Source of the DNA: a virus
Reading direction: 5' to 3' (one strand)
IMG/VR virus record: IMGVR_UViG_3300001815_000053
Location: 1 to 42,773 of that record
Length of the DNA: 42,773 nt
Positions 24,961 through 32,238 of the stretch are shown in pieces (the first letter of the stretch is position 1; every line of letters begins with the position of its first letter). The position numbers and the translations under genes were made by a program. Under the pieces are notes generated by a model that saw only the letters and a list, made by a program, of their open reading frames with translations, did not search any database and was not told the origin of the DNA.

Positions 24961-25548
24961 TCAGTCCTCCTCCGGCCAGAACCGGGCGCGCGTGCGCCAG
25001 CCGCGCCGGAACACGGCGAGGCTGGGGCGGCGCTCGATCAGGTCGCGATAGAACGCATACTGCCGGCGGCACATCGCCGCGCGCAGGCAGGCGGTGGCAC
25101 AGGCGTCAAGCGCGGCGGCGGTGGCCGGGCCGAGCACGCCGTCCACGGTCACGGGACGGCCGCAGTCGGCGGCGGCCTCCTGCGCGATCCGCACGGCGCG
25201 CGACATGCCCATGTTGATGCCCATGTCGATCAACTTGATCGCGGGGGCGCTTTGGTGGATCAGGTTCAGGCGGTACCGGTCCCACCACCGCTCGCGGTAG
25301 TACCGCGCGGCGTCGTCAGGCGTCAGGGCGCGGACGTCGGCGGCGTCCACGTCGCCGTCCCGGTCGACATCCCAGTCCAGCAGGCCGTCGCCGTCCAGGT
25401 CACCCTGGGCGCGCAGGGTGCGCAGGCTCATCCCGTACTTGGTGGCGCCGCCGGGATCAGCGGCGTGATCAACGTAGCCACCCTCGTGGCGCATGATGTA
25501 GTGCAGCGCCTCGGGGAAATGGTCATGGGGCTCGATATGCGCGGACAC
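24961..25548 (-). CDS. endolysin, glycosyl hydrolase family 108
   Basis: The likely start is GTG 25548 with GGGAGG eight bases upstream (195 residues). The family-108 lysozyme domain has RHEGGYVDHAADPGGATKYG with catalytic Glu22. A peptidoglycan-binding C-terminal part carries GRPVTVDGVLGPATAAAL and CRRQYAFYRDLIERRPSL. Between them residues 50-71 hold two DxDxDG loops like EF-hand or dockerin calcium sites. There is no signal peptide, so export would need a holin. Confidence 0.9.
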   Translation of the reverse strand: MSAHIEPHDHFPEALHYIMRHEGGYVDHAADPGGATKYGMSLRTLRAQGDLDGDGLLDWDVDRDGDVDAADVRALTPDDAARYYRERWWDRYRLNLIHQSAPAIKLIDMGINMGMSRAVRIAQEAAADCGRPVTVDGVLGPATAAALDACATACLRAAMCRRQYAFYRDLIERRPSLAVFRRGWRTRARFWPEED

Positions 25549-25612
25549 GGCGGGGCCTCCCTCACGGCGTGGAGCGTGGGGAGAGCATCGCAGGCGCGCG
25601 CGCACGGCGCGC

Positions 25613-25628
25613 CCGGACGCATGTCCGG
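25613..25628. promoter_or_regulatory. CCGGAC/GTCCGG palindrome after Mor gene
   Basis: CCGGAC and GTCCGG flank GCAT. The palindrome abuts the Mor stop codon and lies 64 bases before the endolysin start, the place of Mu Plys. With its flanks it repeats the 17299-17320 palindrome except at the loop and one edge. Candidate activator site or hairpin. Confidence 0.55.
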
Positions 25629-26006
25629 TCAGTCCGTATCGGGAGGGGAAAACAGGTCGAGCTGGCGCGGATCGGCCCGGCCCATGTCGGCCAGCAGGCG
25701 GCGCACGTGGCGCTGTGTCAGGCCGACGGCCTGGGCGATGGCGCCCAGCGGCTCGCCGCTGTCATACATGCGCCTGATCATGGCCCGATGGTGGAGGGTC
25801 CGGCAAGAGGGCACGCAAATCCGCTCACCGCCGCGCCGCTCGATCAGCGCCGTCGCGTGCTCGCCCATGGCCTGGACCAGCGGGTGCTCGGGGTCCGCGC
25901 GGACCGGCACATACAGGTCCAGCCCGCCGCGCACCTGGACGAGGCGGACGGCCGCCGCCTCGCCGATCTCCTCGGCCAGGTCCAGATATGACTGCGGCAG
26001 GGTCAT
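25629..26006 (-). CDS. mor: Mor/C-family transcription activator
   Basis: Starting at ATG 26006 (ATGA overlap with GemA) gives 125 residues. It has the Mor activator family plan: a dimerisation half with GGLDLYVPVR, then RRGGERICVPS, and a C-terminal HTH at 86-107 (LGAIAQAVGLTQRHVRRLLADM). In Mu, Mor turns on the middle promoter and its relative C the late promoters. Only one such gene is present here, so it probably switches on late genes directly. It ends the early/middle gene string. Confidence 0.92.
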   Translation of the reverse strand: MTLPQSYLDLAEEIGEAAAVRLVQVRGGLDLYVPVRADPEHPLVQAMGEHATALIERRGGERICVPSCRTLHHRAMIRRMYDSGEPLGAIAQAVGLTQRHVRRLLADMGRADPRQLDLFSPPDTD

Positions 26007-26461
26007 TCGGCGCCCCCGTCCCCGGCCGCCGTCTCCCCGTCCAGGCGGGCGATCCACTGTTTCAGGGACTCCACCAGCAGGCGCAGGTCGTTGTTGGACA
26101 GAATGTCCGGGTCCAAGAGGACGTCGGCGCCCGGCTGGAGCTGGCGGCCGCACCAGGTGCGGAGCGCGGCGCGCCGATCGGCGGCGGATTTGGCACGCAC
26201 GGCGCCGCGCCGGCACAGCTCGCCCCATTGGGCGTGGACCTTGCGCGCCAGCGGATTGGCGGCGGGCCGGTAGGGTTTCCGCCGCCCGCCGCGCAGCCGG
26301 TCATATTCGGCCAGCACGGCGCCGAGCTGCGCGTCCGTCATCTCGCGGGCGGAGCGGCACCCGGTCAGGCGGTGCATCAGATCGCGCCGGGCCTCGTCGT
26401 CCAGGCCCAGCTCGCGGGCGCCGGCGTGGATCGCGCGCATCCGTGCGGATCGGTCGCTCAT
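26003..26461 (-). CDS. gemA: GemA regulatory protein (DUF1018, Mu gp16-like)
   Basis: A 152-residue DUF1018 protein: MRAIHAGARELGLDDEARR, LTGCRSAREMTDAQLGAVL, ANPLARKVHAQWGELCRRG, AALRTWCGRQ. In Mu, GemA changes host gene expression and DNA supercoiling. It precedes Mor as in Mu relatives. Confidence 0.92.
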   Translation of the reverse strand: MSDRSARMRAIHAGARELGLDDEARRDLMHRLTGCRSAREMTDAQLGAVLAEYDRLRGGRRKPYRPAANPLARKVHAQWGELCRRGAVRAKSAADRRAALRTWCGRQLQPGADVLLDPDILSNNDLRLLVESLKQWIARLDGETAAGDGGAE

Positions 26462-26916
26462 GGCCTCCCCCTCCGCGTCTGGGCCTGGGCGCGCCAGCCC
26501 CCGTCCGGCCGGGGCGGGGCGGCCACGCCGAACTGATCCTCCAGCCCCGTCGTGCCGGCGGCAGGCCCCGGCGGGCAGTGTGTGACCTGGCCGCCGTTGG
26601 CCAAGTACGCCGCCACGGCCTCGGCGCGCTCGGCCGCCGGCGTGCGGGTCGGCGGGAGCGGCCGGCCGAACCGGAAACCACGACGGACCGGCGCCGGCGC
26701 CGGTGCCGGTGCCGGAGGTGGTGGTGGTGGTGGGGCGGACTCGGACTCGGACACGGGCTCAGGCACCGGCGGTGGCGGCGGCGGTGGCGGGGGGCACAGC
26801 GCGGTGACGGCGCGCGCGGCCGCCTGATAGGACACGCCACAGCGCACCGCGATCGAGACGGCATCGTGCCCCCAGGCCAGCAGGGCGCGGACGCGCGGGG
26901 CCGAGATGTGGCTCAT
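26458..26916 (-). CDS. HTH protein with long poly-proline linker
   Basis: A 152-residue protein with an N-terminal HTH-like part (APRVRALLAWGHDAVSIAVR, then CGVSYQAAARAVTA), two proline tracts (residues 42-76) broken by an acidic Ser/Glu patch, and a conserved-looking C-terminal AAYLANGGQVTHCPPG. This ending recurs in phage and plasmid proteins of this group. Function unknown, perhaps a DNA-binding early regulator. Confidence 0.65.
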   Translation of the reverse strand: MSHISAPRVRALLAWGHDAVSIAVRCGVSYQAAARAVTALCPPPPPPPPPVPEPVSESESAPPPPPPPAPAPAPAPVRRGFRFGRPLPPTRTPAAERAEAVAAYLANGGQVTHCPPGPAAGTTGLEDQFGVAAPPRPDGGWRAQAQTRRGRP

Positions 26917-27182
26917 GGCTCGGCCCTCCCCTCGACGCGCAGCACATGGGTGGCGGTGACGCTGAGATTGGCGCCGCTCGGATCGCGGCGACGCCAGACG
27001 AAGCGGATGGACACCCGCCCGTCCTGGCGGCGGTATGGCCGCACGCGCGGATCCAGCGCATAGCCGTCGGCCACCAGCACCTGGTGCAGATCGGCGGCCT
27101 CGCTGATCAGGCCCAGCAGGCTCGGCGCGTCATGCGGCGGCAGGTGTCGGCCACAGCGGGGAATGCGGCGGCGAGAGGTCAT
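26913..27182 (-). CDS. small basic early protein, unknown
   Basis: Start ATG 27182 in an ATGA overlap; 89 residues. TSRRRIPRCGRHLPPHDAPS, then ALDPRVRPYRRQDGRVSIRFVWRRRD suggests a basic beta protein that might bind nucleic acid. Upstream in-frame codons are a shadow. Confidence 0.6.
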   Translation of the reverse strand: MTSRRRIPRCGRHLPPHDAPSLLGLISEAADLHQVLVADGYALDPRVRPYRRQDGRVSIRFVWRRRDPSGANLSVTATHVLRVEGRAEP

Positions 27183-27409
27183 GACGGAACCCTCCGTCGT
27201 GCCTGACGCCACCAGGCGCGTTCCTGGCGTCGGCCCAGGCAGTGCCACAGCGCCAGTTCGAAGTCTCCGTTGGTGCTGGACAGCGCCCGCGCGAGATCGT
27301 CCTCGGAGGTGGCCTTGATCAGCCGGGCGAGCTGGCGGCCGTGCCCGGCGCGGGCGCGCTCTGTCGCCCGGACCAGGTCCGCCTCACCCCAGTCCCACCG
27401 CGCGCTCAT
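27179..27409 (-). CDS. small early protein, unknown
   Basis: 76 residues from ATG 27409, with ATGA junctions on both sides. Mostly helical and basic (ADLVRATERARAGHGRQLAR, LSSTNGDFELALWHCLGRR). No family is recognised. Confidence 0.6.
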   Translation of the reverse strand: MSARWDWGEADLVRATERARAGHGRQLARLIKATSEDDLARALSSTNGDFELALWHCLGRRQERAWWRQARRRVPS

Positions 27410-28035
27410 GTCACCCACCCGTCACGCCAAAGCGTGTGGATCGCCTCCAGGCCCCGGTGCCCCCGCTCCCACACGTACCAGGCGTGGGGGATCGGTACGT
27501 TGCCGCCGCGCTCCTCGGGCGGGATGCTGAACAGCCAGCAGGTGGCCCGGTCCCCGCACAGCCAGATGCGCGCCGGCGGCCGACGGAGCCACCATTCTCG
27601 CCGTTCACGGCTCTCACGCCACGCGAACCGCTGGAAGCAGACGATCTTGCGCGCGCCCAGCGCGGCCGCATGGTCCACGAACTCACAGGCCAACCTGAAC
27701 GGCGGGTTCATGAAGACGCTGAAGGGCTCCTCAGACGGCGGCTCCGTCAGGCGGAGAAAGTTTTTCTCTCCGGATTGACCATCGTAGCCCCAGTCATGCA
27801 GGTCGGTGGACAGCACCGCGTATCCCGCCGCCGTCGCCGCCTCGCTCAGGACTCCCGTGCCGCAGCACGGGTCCCAGACGCACGGGGTCAGGATCTCCAC
27901 GTCCAGGATGCGCGCCGCCGCCCAGGCCGGCGTCTCGTAGCACTCGGCCGCGCGCGCCTGCTGTTCCAGTGAGGCGTATTCGGGCGCCGGGGTCACGCCC
28001 GCCAGGTGCTCGAACAGGGAGGATTGGGTGCTCAT
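27406..28035 (-). CDS. DNA adenine methyltransferase-like protein
   Basis: Starting at ATG 28035 gives 209 residues. Motif I is DPCCGTG (55-61) for S-adenosylmethionine, and motif IV is NPPF (110-113), the amino-methyltransferase signature for N6-adenine. After it come FVDHAAALGARKIVCFQRFAW and IPHAWYVWERGH. Phages use such enzymes to hide from restriction, the role played in Mu by Mom. There is no cognate nuclease nearby, so it is solitary. Confidence 0.82.
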   Translation of the reverse strand: MSTQSSLFEHLAGVTPAPEYASLEQQARAAECYETPAWAAARILDVEILTPCVWDPCCGTGVLSEAATAAGYAVLSTDLHDWGYDGQSGEKNFLRLTEPPSEEPFSVFMNPPFRLACEFVDHAAALGARKIVCFQRFAWRESRERREWWLRRPPARIWLCGDRATCWLFSIPPEERGGNVPIPHAWYVWERGHRGLEAIHTLWRDGWVT

Positions 28036-28298
28036 CACGGCCGCCCCTCTGACTGGGCCGGCTGCGCCGGTGGGGCGGCGCGACGCCGCGCCCAGTACTT
28101 GCACGCGGGCGTGTGGCTCTCGGCCGTGCCCAGGCGCGTGGCCGGCAGGCAGGTCTGTTCCGCCACCTTCTCGCACACCATGGCGACGCGCTGGCCAGGG
28201 CGCGGATCGACGACAGACGGCACCCAGTGGTCGCAGGTGGCGCAGCGCTGGCCGGCCGGACCGGAGCCGGCGACATTGGCATAGGTCGGTTTGGGCAT
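28035..28298 (-). CDS. Cys-rich, possibly zinc-binding protein
   Basis: 87 residues with CATCDHW, then VCEKV, TCLPATRLGTAESHTP and ACKYW: five cysteines plus histidines that could bind zinc. Its stop overlaps the methyltransferase start by one base. Small proteins of this layout occur in phage early regions; function unknown. Confidence 0.65.
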   Translation of the reverse strand: MPKPTYANVAGSGPAGQRCATCDHWVPSVVDPRPGQRVAMVCEKVAEQTCLPATRLGTAESHTPACKYWARRRAAPPAQPAQSEGRP

Positions 28299-28307
28299 GA
28301 TGGCCTC

Positions 28308-28583
28308 CTACCAGTCGGTTAGATCGTCGATGGAGATCCCGCGCAGGCGGCTGATCGCCGCCACCAGGGCCTCGTGCGTGCCGCCGCAGGCGAGGTACGC
28401 CCGCACCAGCGCCTCGGCGTCCGGCGGGCCGTCGGGCGACGCGGGGGTCCCCCGCTCCGGCGCCAGCACCGCCAGCGCCCGGCGCCACGCCGCCCGCGCG
28501 CGGCGCTGCACGGCCGTGCCCTGCCGTCGCACCAGAGGCTCGACGGACAGCGCTAGGTCCAGCAGGGCGGCGCGGGGGTCCAT
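28308..28583 (-). CDS. small helical early protein, unknown
   Basis: 91 residues from ATG 28583, one base after the ASCH stop. DPRAALLDLALSVEPLVRRQ, then DAEALVRAYLACGGTHEALV and a final SIDDLTDW. The second half resembles a short helix-turn-helix. No family is recognised. Confidence 0.6.
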   Translation of the reverse strand: MDPRAALLDLALSVEPLVRRQGTAVQRRARAAWRRALAVLAPERGTPASPDGPPDAEALVRAYLACGGTHEALVAAISRLRGISIDDLTDW

Positions 28584-28584
28584 G

Positions 28585-28932
28585 TCAGCCGTCCAGCACC
28601 GTGCCGGCCGGGAGGTCCGGACGGAAAAAGCCCAACTTCCCGCGACAGGCCACGAACGGCAGCGGGCGCGGATCGCGCAGCACCCATCCCCAGGGGCCGC
28701 ACCACCACCGGCTGTCGGAGTGGTCGAGACAATCGACGATCTCCACCGACCCGACGATGCCGCCCAGGGGCAGACCAAGACGCCGGATCGTTTCCGGGGC
28801 CTCAACCGTCGTGAGGCCGGCGTGGATTAGAACGCGGCCCCGGACTTTGGTCGGCCACGACCGATTCTCGACGTCCTTGCCGTCGTGCAGGATGTGATGC
28901 GCCCATGGCTGGCGGATGGAGATGGCGATCAC
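28585..28932 (-). CDS. ASCH-domain protein
   Basis: The 115 residues fit an ASCH fold (PUA-like, RNA-binding): AISIRQPWAHHILHDGKDVE, NRSWPTKVRGRVLIHAGL, GGIVGSVEIVDCLDHSDS, then W-rich VLRDPRPLPFVACRGKLGFF. ASCH proteins are common in phages and may act in RNA modification or translation control. The overlap with its upstream neighbour (ATGA) puts it in one operon with the DnaA-I-like gene. Confidence 0.88.
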   Translation of the reverse strand: MIAISIRQPWAHHILHDGKDVENRSWPTKVRGRVLIHAGLTTVEAPETIRRLGLPLGGIVGSVEIVDCLDHSDSRWWCGPWGWVLRDPRPLPFVACRGKLGFFRPDLPAGTVLDG

Positions 28933-29465
28933 GGCATCACCTCAATCTCGGGCATGTGGCCGAGCGCGCGCCGGATCAGGTGATCCAGGCGCGTTTCCAG
29001 CCACTGGGCATGGAAGGCGTGCGGCGCCCACATCTCCGTGACCTGGCCGTCTGACCCGGTCTCGATCCGGCACGGGCGGATCCAGCGGTCATAGGCTCCC
29101 CGGTCCATGCCGGCGTCGCGGAAGTGCGGCCACCACAGGTCCTCGGCCTCGGGAGGCTCGAAGGTCGGCCCGGCGGGCACTTCGGGCGGATCCTGAAACG
29201 CCTCGTCCTCGAACCTCCGATCCCGAAGCCACGTTTTGGCGTGGGGGATGTAGGTCCGCTCCAGTTGGCGCTCCCGGCACTGGTCCGCGTGGCGCTGGGC
29301 GGCGCGGACCAGGAACGCGGGATCGACACCCCCGGCCGGGCCAGCGCCGATCAGCCGGGCGAACACCTCCCGCGCGGCGGCCTTGCCGTCCTTACGCGGA
29401 TACGCCGCCCAGAAGGCCGCGAACGCCGCCTCCTGCGCGGTCGTCAGTTTCGCGGGGGGCTTCAT
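28929..29465 (-). CDS. replication-type protein ending in a DnaA domain I-like domain
   Basis: 178 residues. The N-terminal half (FAAFWAAYPRKDGKAAARE, YIPHAKTWLRDRRFED) is the pattern seen in phage replication/helicase-loader proteins. Residues 108-178 read like DnaA domain I: LWWPHFRDA, YDRWIRPCRIETGSDGQVTE, MWAPHAFHAQWLETRLDHLI, including the WIRP and AP-x-x-F-x-x-x-W landmarks. DnaA domain I binds the helicase DnaB and the regulator DiaA. The protein may therefore recruit host replication proteins to phage DNA or divert them. Domain call by eye. Confidence 0.72.
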   Translation of the reverse strand: MKPPAKLTTAQEAAFAAFWAAYPRKDGKAAAREVFARLIGAGPAGGVDPAFLVRAAQRHADQCRERQLERTYIPHAKTWLRDRRFEDEAFQDPPEVPAGPTFEPPEAEDLWWPHFRDAGMDRGAYDRWIRPCRIETGSDGQVTEMWAPHAFHAQWLETRLDHLIRRALGHMPEIEVMP

Positions 29466-29893
29466 GCCGCACCATCCCCGGCCGGCTCGGCCTGGTGGGC
29501 ATCCTGCCTGTGCATCGTGTCCAGCGCCGCGATCAGCAGAGCGGCGGCCTGGATTATGTCGCACCGGGCCGTGTCGCGGTAGCCGGGTCCCTGAAGGCGC
29601 AGGTCGATGGCCGCCCCCTCCACCCGACCGCGCGCCAGATCCAGCAACGGGCGCGGGCCGAGCTGATCGGCCGCCTCCCCCGAGTACCCCAGGTCCACCA
29701 CCTGCCGGGCGCGCTCGACCAGCGCGGCGGCCGCGCCGGGGGAGATGCGCAGGAGGCTGTACAGCCAATCCTGGGTATGGGACTCGTGGTCGCACCAGCA
29801 CGGCACCCGGTCAGCAGATGTCATGCGTGCCACCACAGTGATTGCGGCGTCGGAGACCCCGCCTCGCGGATCCGCCACATCGATCATCGGCAT
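29462..29893 (-). CDS. early protein, unknown
   Basis: 143 residues after a strong AGGGAGGGGCGGGTC-ATG start. A CWCDH motif near the N-terminus could bind metal. The rest is helical (RISPGAAAALVERARQVVDL, CDIIQAAALLIAALDTMHRQ). ATGA overlap to the DnaA-I-like gene. Confidence 0.62.
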   Translation of the reverse strand: MPMIDVADPRGGVSDAAITVVARMTSADRVPCWCDHESHTQDWLYSLLRISPGAAAALVERARQVVDLGYSGEAADQLGPRPLLDLARGRVEGAAIDLRLQGPGYRDTARCDIIQAAALLIAALDTMHRQDAHQAEPAGDGAA

Positions 29894-29906
29894 GACCCGC
29901 CCCTCC

Positions 29907-30431
29907 CTACGCCGCCGTCTCGACAGCGGCGGCGTCCTTCAGCAGGGCATCCACCATCTTGTCGATCTCGCTGTCGGTGACGCGCACGACCACCTCGTCG
30001 CCGGCCTCCACGACCGTGACGCCGATGCGGCGCAGCTCGGCGACCGAGAGCTGGTTCAGGGCGCCCTTGACCGGGGTTTCGCTGGTCTTGACCAGGGTCT
30101 CGACCTGATCGGGGAAGTGCTTGCGGATCAGATCGCAGACCTTCGCGGCGTCCGCGTATTCCAGCTTTCCCTTGCCCTTCGCAAAACCGACCTTGATGCC
30201 GTGCAGGGTGAGAGTCCGGGGCGACTGGAACAGGTCCGACGCCTCGCCCACGGCGGCGGCCAGCCGATCCCGCGCGTTGGACGCGCCGTCCACCAGACGG
30301 CGGATGCGGGCCAGGTGCTGGCGCTTGACCCGCGCCATCTCCTCCTCGACCGCGCGGACCTCGTCCGCGAGCTTGCCGTGGGCCTCGCTGTAGGTCTTGG
30401 CGAGGGCTTCAATGTCTCCCAGGGTGGGCAT
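29907..30431 (-). CDS. Gam-position coiled-coil protein, possible host-nuclease inhibitor
   Basis: A 174-residue protein: residues 1-60 are coiled coil (IEALAKTYSEAHGKLADEVR, VEEEMARVKRQHLARI). The core is TLTLHGIKVGFAKGKGKLEY, with AELRRIGVTVVEAGDEVVVR. It has the size and early location of Mu Gam, which binds DNA ends and blocks RecBCD, and related proteins in Mu-like prophages are often labelled so. Sequence likeness to Mu Gam itself is weak. Confidence 0.6.
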   Translation of the reverse strand: MPTLGDIEALAKTYSEAHGKLADEVRAVEEEMARVKRQHLARIRRLVDGASNARDRLAAAVGEASDLFQSPRTLTLHGIKVGFAKGKGKLEYADAAKVCDLIRKHFPDQVETLVKTSETPVKGALNQLSVAELRRIGVTVVEAGDEVVVRVTDSEIDKMVDALLKDAAAVETAA

Positions 30432-30610
30432 TAGCGTCTCCTCAACAGGCGTTTGAACAGTCTCTGAAGGGCATTCGGGCGCCGCCTCGGCGGCACCGGG
30501 ACCAGCGTCCCGCCCACCAACAGGCGCACCGGCACGCCGGCGGCAGGACGGCGCGCGTCCACGATGATGTGCGCCGGCCGGGCGCGGCGGGGTCGGCTGG
30601 CGGCGGTCAT
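30431..30610 (-). CDS. 59-residue Arg/Pro-rich basic protein
   Basis: ATG 30610 in an ATGA overlap; the stop overlaps the next start (TAATG). The text is highly basic: TAASRPRRARPAHIIVDARR and a final LQRLFKRLLRRR. Tight packing supports it. A nucleic acid-binding peptide is likely. Confidence 0.6.
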   Translation of the reverse strand: MTAASRPRRARPAHIIVDARRPAAGVPVRLLVGGTLVPVPPRRRPNALQRLFKRLLRRR

Positions 30611-30939
30611 GACGCGGGCTCCTCGGTCGGCGCCGGCGCCACCATGGCCCGCACGGCCTCCATCCGCGCGGCCACCTCCGGGTCGCCGGCGGCGCGCTGC
30701 GCCGTGCGTCGGCACGCGTGCATCACGGTGGTGTGGTCGGACCGCCGGAAGGCGCGCGCGATCGCCGGGTAGCTGGCCAGGGTCAGGTCACGGGCCAGCG
30801 TCATCGCCGCCTGGCGCGCCGCCACGATTCGGCCCGCCCGGCGATCCGACAGCAGGTCGAGGACCGACACCCCCCACACGTCGGACGTGGCGAGGACGAT
30901 CCGCCGGATCGGCGGCGGGAGTGGTGCGGGGGACGTCAT
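30607..30939 (-). CDS. stand-alone DnaA domain IV protein
   Basis: The 110 residues carry nearly all of the DnaA C-terminal DNA-binding domain: LDLLSDRRAGRIVAARQAAM, TLARDLTLASYPAIARAF, then RRSDHTTVMHACRR, with the DnaA signature DHTTVxHAC at 68-76. The DHT residues that read the DnaA box are kept. There is no AAA+ domain and no domain I. It could occupy DnaA boxes at the host origin or at phage sites. ATGA overlaps on both sides. Confidence 0.88.
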   Translation of the reverse strand: MTSPAPLPPPIRRIVLATSDVWGVSVLDLLSDRRAGRIVAARQAAMTLARDLTLASYPAIARAFRRSDHTTVMHACRRTAQRAAGDPEVAARMEAVRAMVAPAPTEEPAS

Positions 30940-31346
30940 GACGCACCTTCCCCGGCCGGCGCCTGGACGTTCAGGGCGATCACCGCAGCGCTGAGGGCCT
31001 GCAACTGCTCACCCACCGACCCCACCACCGGCACGCCGGCGGCGATGTGGTGCGCCAGCTCGACCGCCCGAGCGCGGCTGTCGCCACCGACCAGGGTCAC
31101 CGCGCCGTCGTCGCCGATGTCGACGGTGACAAACAGCATGTCGCCGGCCGTCTGTTCGGCGGACGCGGAGACAGCCTCCAGCCGCAGGCCCCAGACCTCC
31201 CGACCGGGGCCGATCTGCCGCGCCGTATGCAGGACCGCCGACACCGGCCGGTCCTTGGGCCGCACACCCAGGCGCAGTTGGACGCGCTCCCCAAAGGCCA
31301 CCGGCCGACGCCGGGGTGGGGAGGAGACAACGCTGGGGCTCATCAT
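30936..31346 (-). CDS. early protein, unknown
   Basis: 136 residues, starting at tandem ATG codons. A beta-rich middle (VQLRLGVRPKDRPVSAVLHT, DMLFVTVDIGDDGAVTLVGG) and an Ala-rich helical end. No motif is recognised. Coupled by overlaps on both sides. Confidence 0.6.
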   Translation of the reverse strand: MMSPSVVSSPPRRRPVAFGERVQLRLGVRPKDRPVSAVLHTARQIGPGREVWGLRLEAVSASAEQTAGDMLFVTVDIGDDGAVTLVGGDSRARAVELAHHIAAGVPVVGSVGEQLQALSAAVIALNVQAPAGEGAS

Positions 31347-31837
31347 GCCGCGTCACCTCCCGTGTCCGCCGCGCGCCCAAGAGTCCGCACGACGGCCAGG
31401 TGCCCCTGGAACTCGGCCTCGGCCGCGTCTTGGGCCTCGGCGCGGCGCCGCGCGTCGTCGAGGGCACGAATACAGCGGATCTTCGCGTCGCGGCTCAGGG
31501 CCTCCGAGAGGTCCACGACCGGCACCACATCACACCCACTGCCGGGCGCGAGGTCGGCGAGCGAAAAGACTGGCACCACGTCCAGGTCGATGACCTCGGG
31601 CGGCGGCTCCGCGCCGGTCCCGCTGACCGTGATGTGGGCGGCGATCTCCGGCCAGTCGGCCGTGGCGGCGCCGGGCAGCGGCCCGCCGGCCGTCTCCATC
31701 GCCTCGGCCTGGGCGATGCAGTCGGACATCGCGCGCGCCCAGTCGGCCAACACGCCGATGGTGGGCATCGGCCGGCCGCCGGACAGGGTGGCGCAGATCA
31801 CGTCATGCAGGCTCTTCAGGTCATGGCTCAGCATCAC
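31343..31837 (-). CDS. early protein, unknown
   Basis: 164 residues: an N-terminal helical part (SLHDVICATLSGGRPMPTIG, then VLADWARAMSDCIAQAEAME), an acidic linker with a repeated VVPV motif, and a C-terminal helix (ALDDARRRAEAQDAAEAEF). No family is recognised. Confidence 0.6.
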   Translation of the reverse strand: MMLSHDLKSLHDVICATLSGGRPMPTIGVLADWARAMSDCIAQAEAMETAGGPLPGAATADWPEIAAHITVSGTGAEPPPEVIDLDVVPVFSLADLAPGSGCDVVPVVDLSEALSRDAKIRCIRALDDARRRAEAQDAAEAEFQGHLAVVRTLGRAADTGGDAA

Positions 31838-32238
31838 TCATCCTCCTCGCTTTGAAACACGGGACAGTCCTTGCACGCCCGGCGCATGGCCATGCGGTGG
31901 GAGCTGGTCGCGGCGGCATCGGCGCGGGCCTTGACCTGCCAGTCCCAGCAGGCCTCGGCGCTGATCTCCCCGCCCACCCCGGGGCACTCCCAGGCGTCGG
32001 CGATCAGCGCGGCCGAGACGGCGGCCAGCACGGCGTCCATGTCGCCGGGGTAGGCCCGGCCCAGCACCTGGTTGATGACGGTCGGGCTGTAGTGGCCCCG
32101 GCCGTCGCGGCGCCGGATCGTCGCGGCGACGCGGCCCTGGCTGGATCGGTCGCAGGCTTCGGCCAGGGCGCGGACCGACGCCGGCATGTCGTCGCCCCAG
32201 GCGGCGCTGGCGCGGGCGATCGCGCGTCCATCACCCAT
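31834..32238 (-). CDS. HTH- and Cys-containing Mu-like phage protein
   Basis: ATG 32238 is preferred over GTG 32244. About 134 residues: MGDGRAIARASAAWGDDMPA, VRALAEACDRSSQGRVAATI, YSPTVINQVLGRAYPGDMDA (an HTH-like unit), then ECPGVGG, ACWDWQ and RRACKDCPVF. I have seen this plan in alphaproteobacterial Mu-like prophages just after the B operon. DNA-binding is likely; its role is unknown. Confidence 0.7.
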   Translation of the reverse strand: MGDGRAIARASAAWGDDMPASVRALAEACDRSSQGRVAATIRRRDGRGHYSPTVINQVLGRAYPGDMDAVLAAVSAALIADAWECPGVGGEISAEACWDWQVKARADAAATSSHRMAMRRACKDCPVFQSEEDE

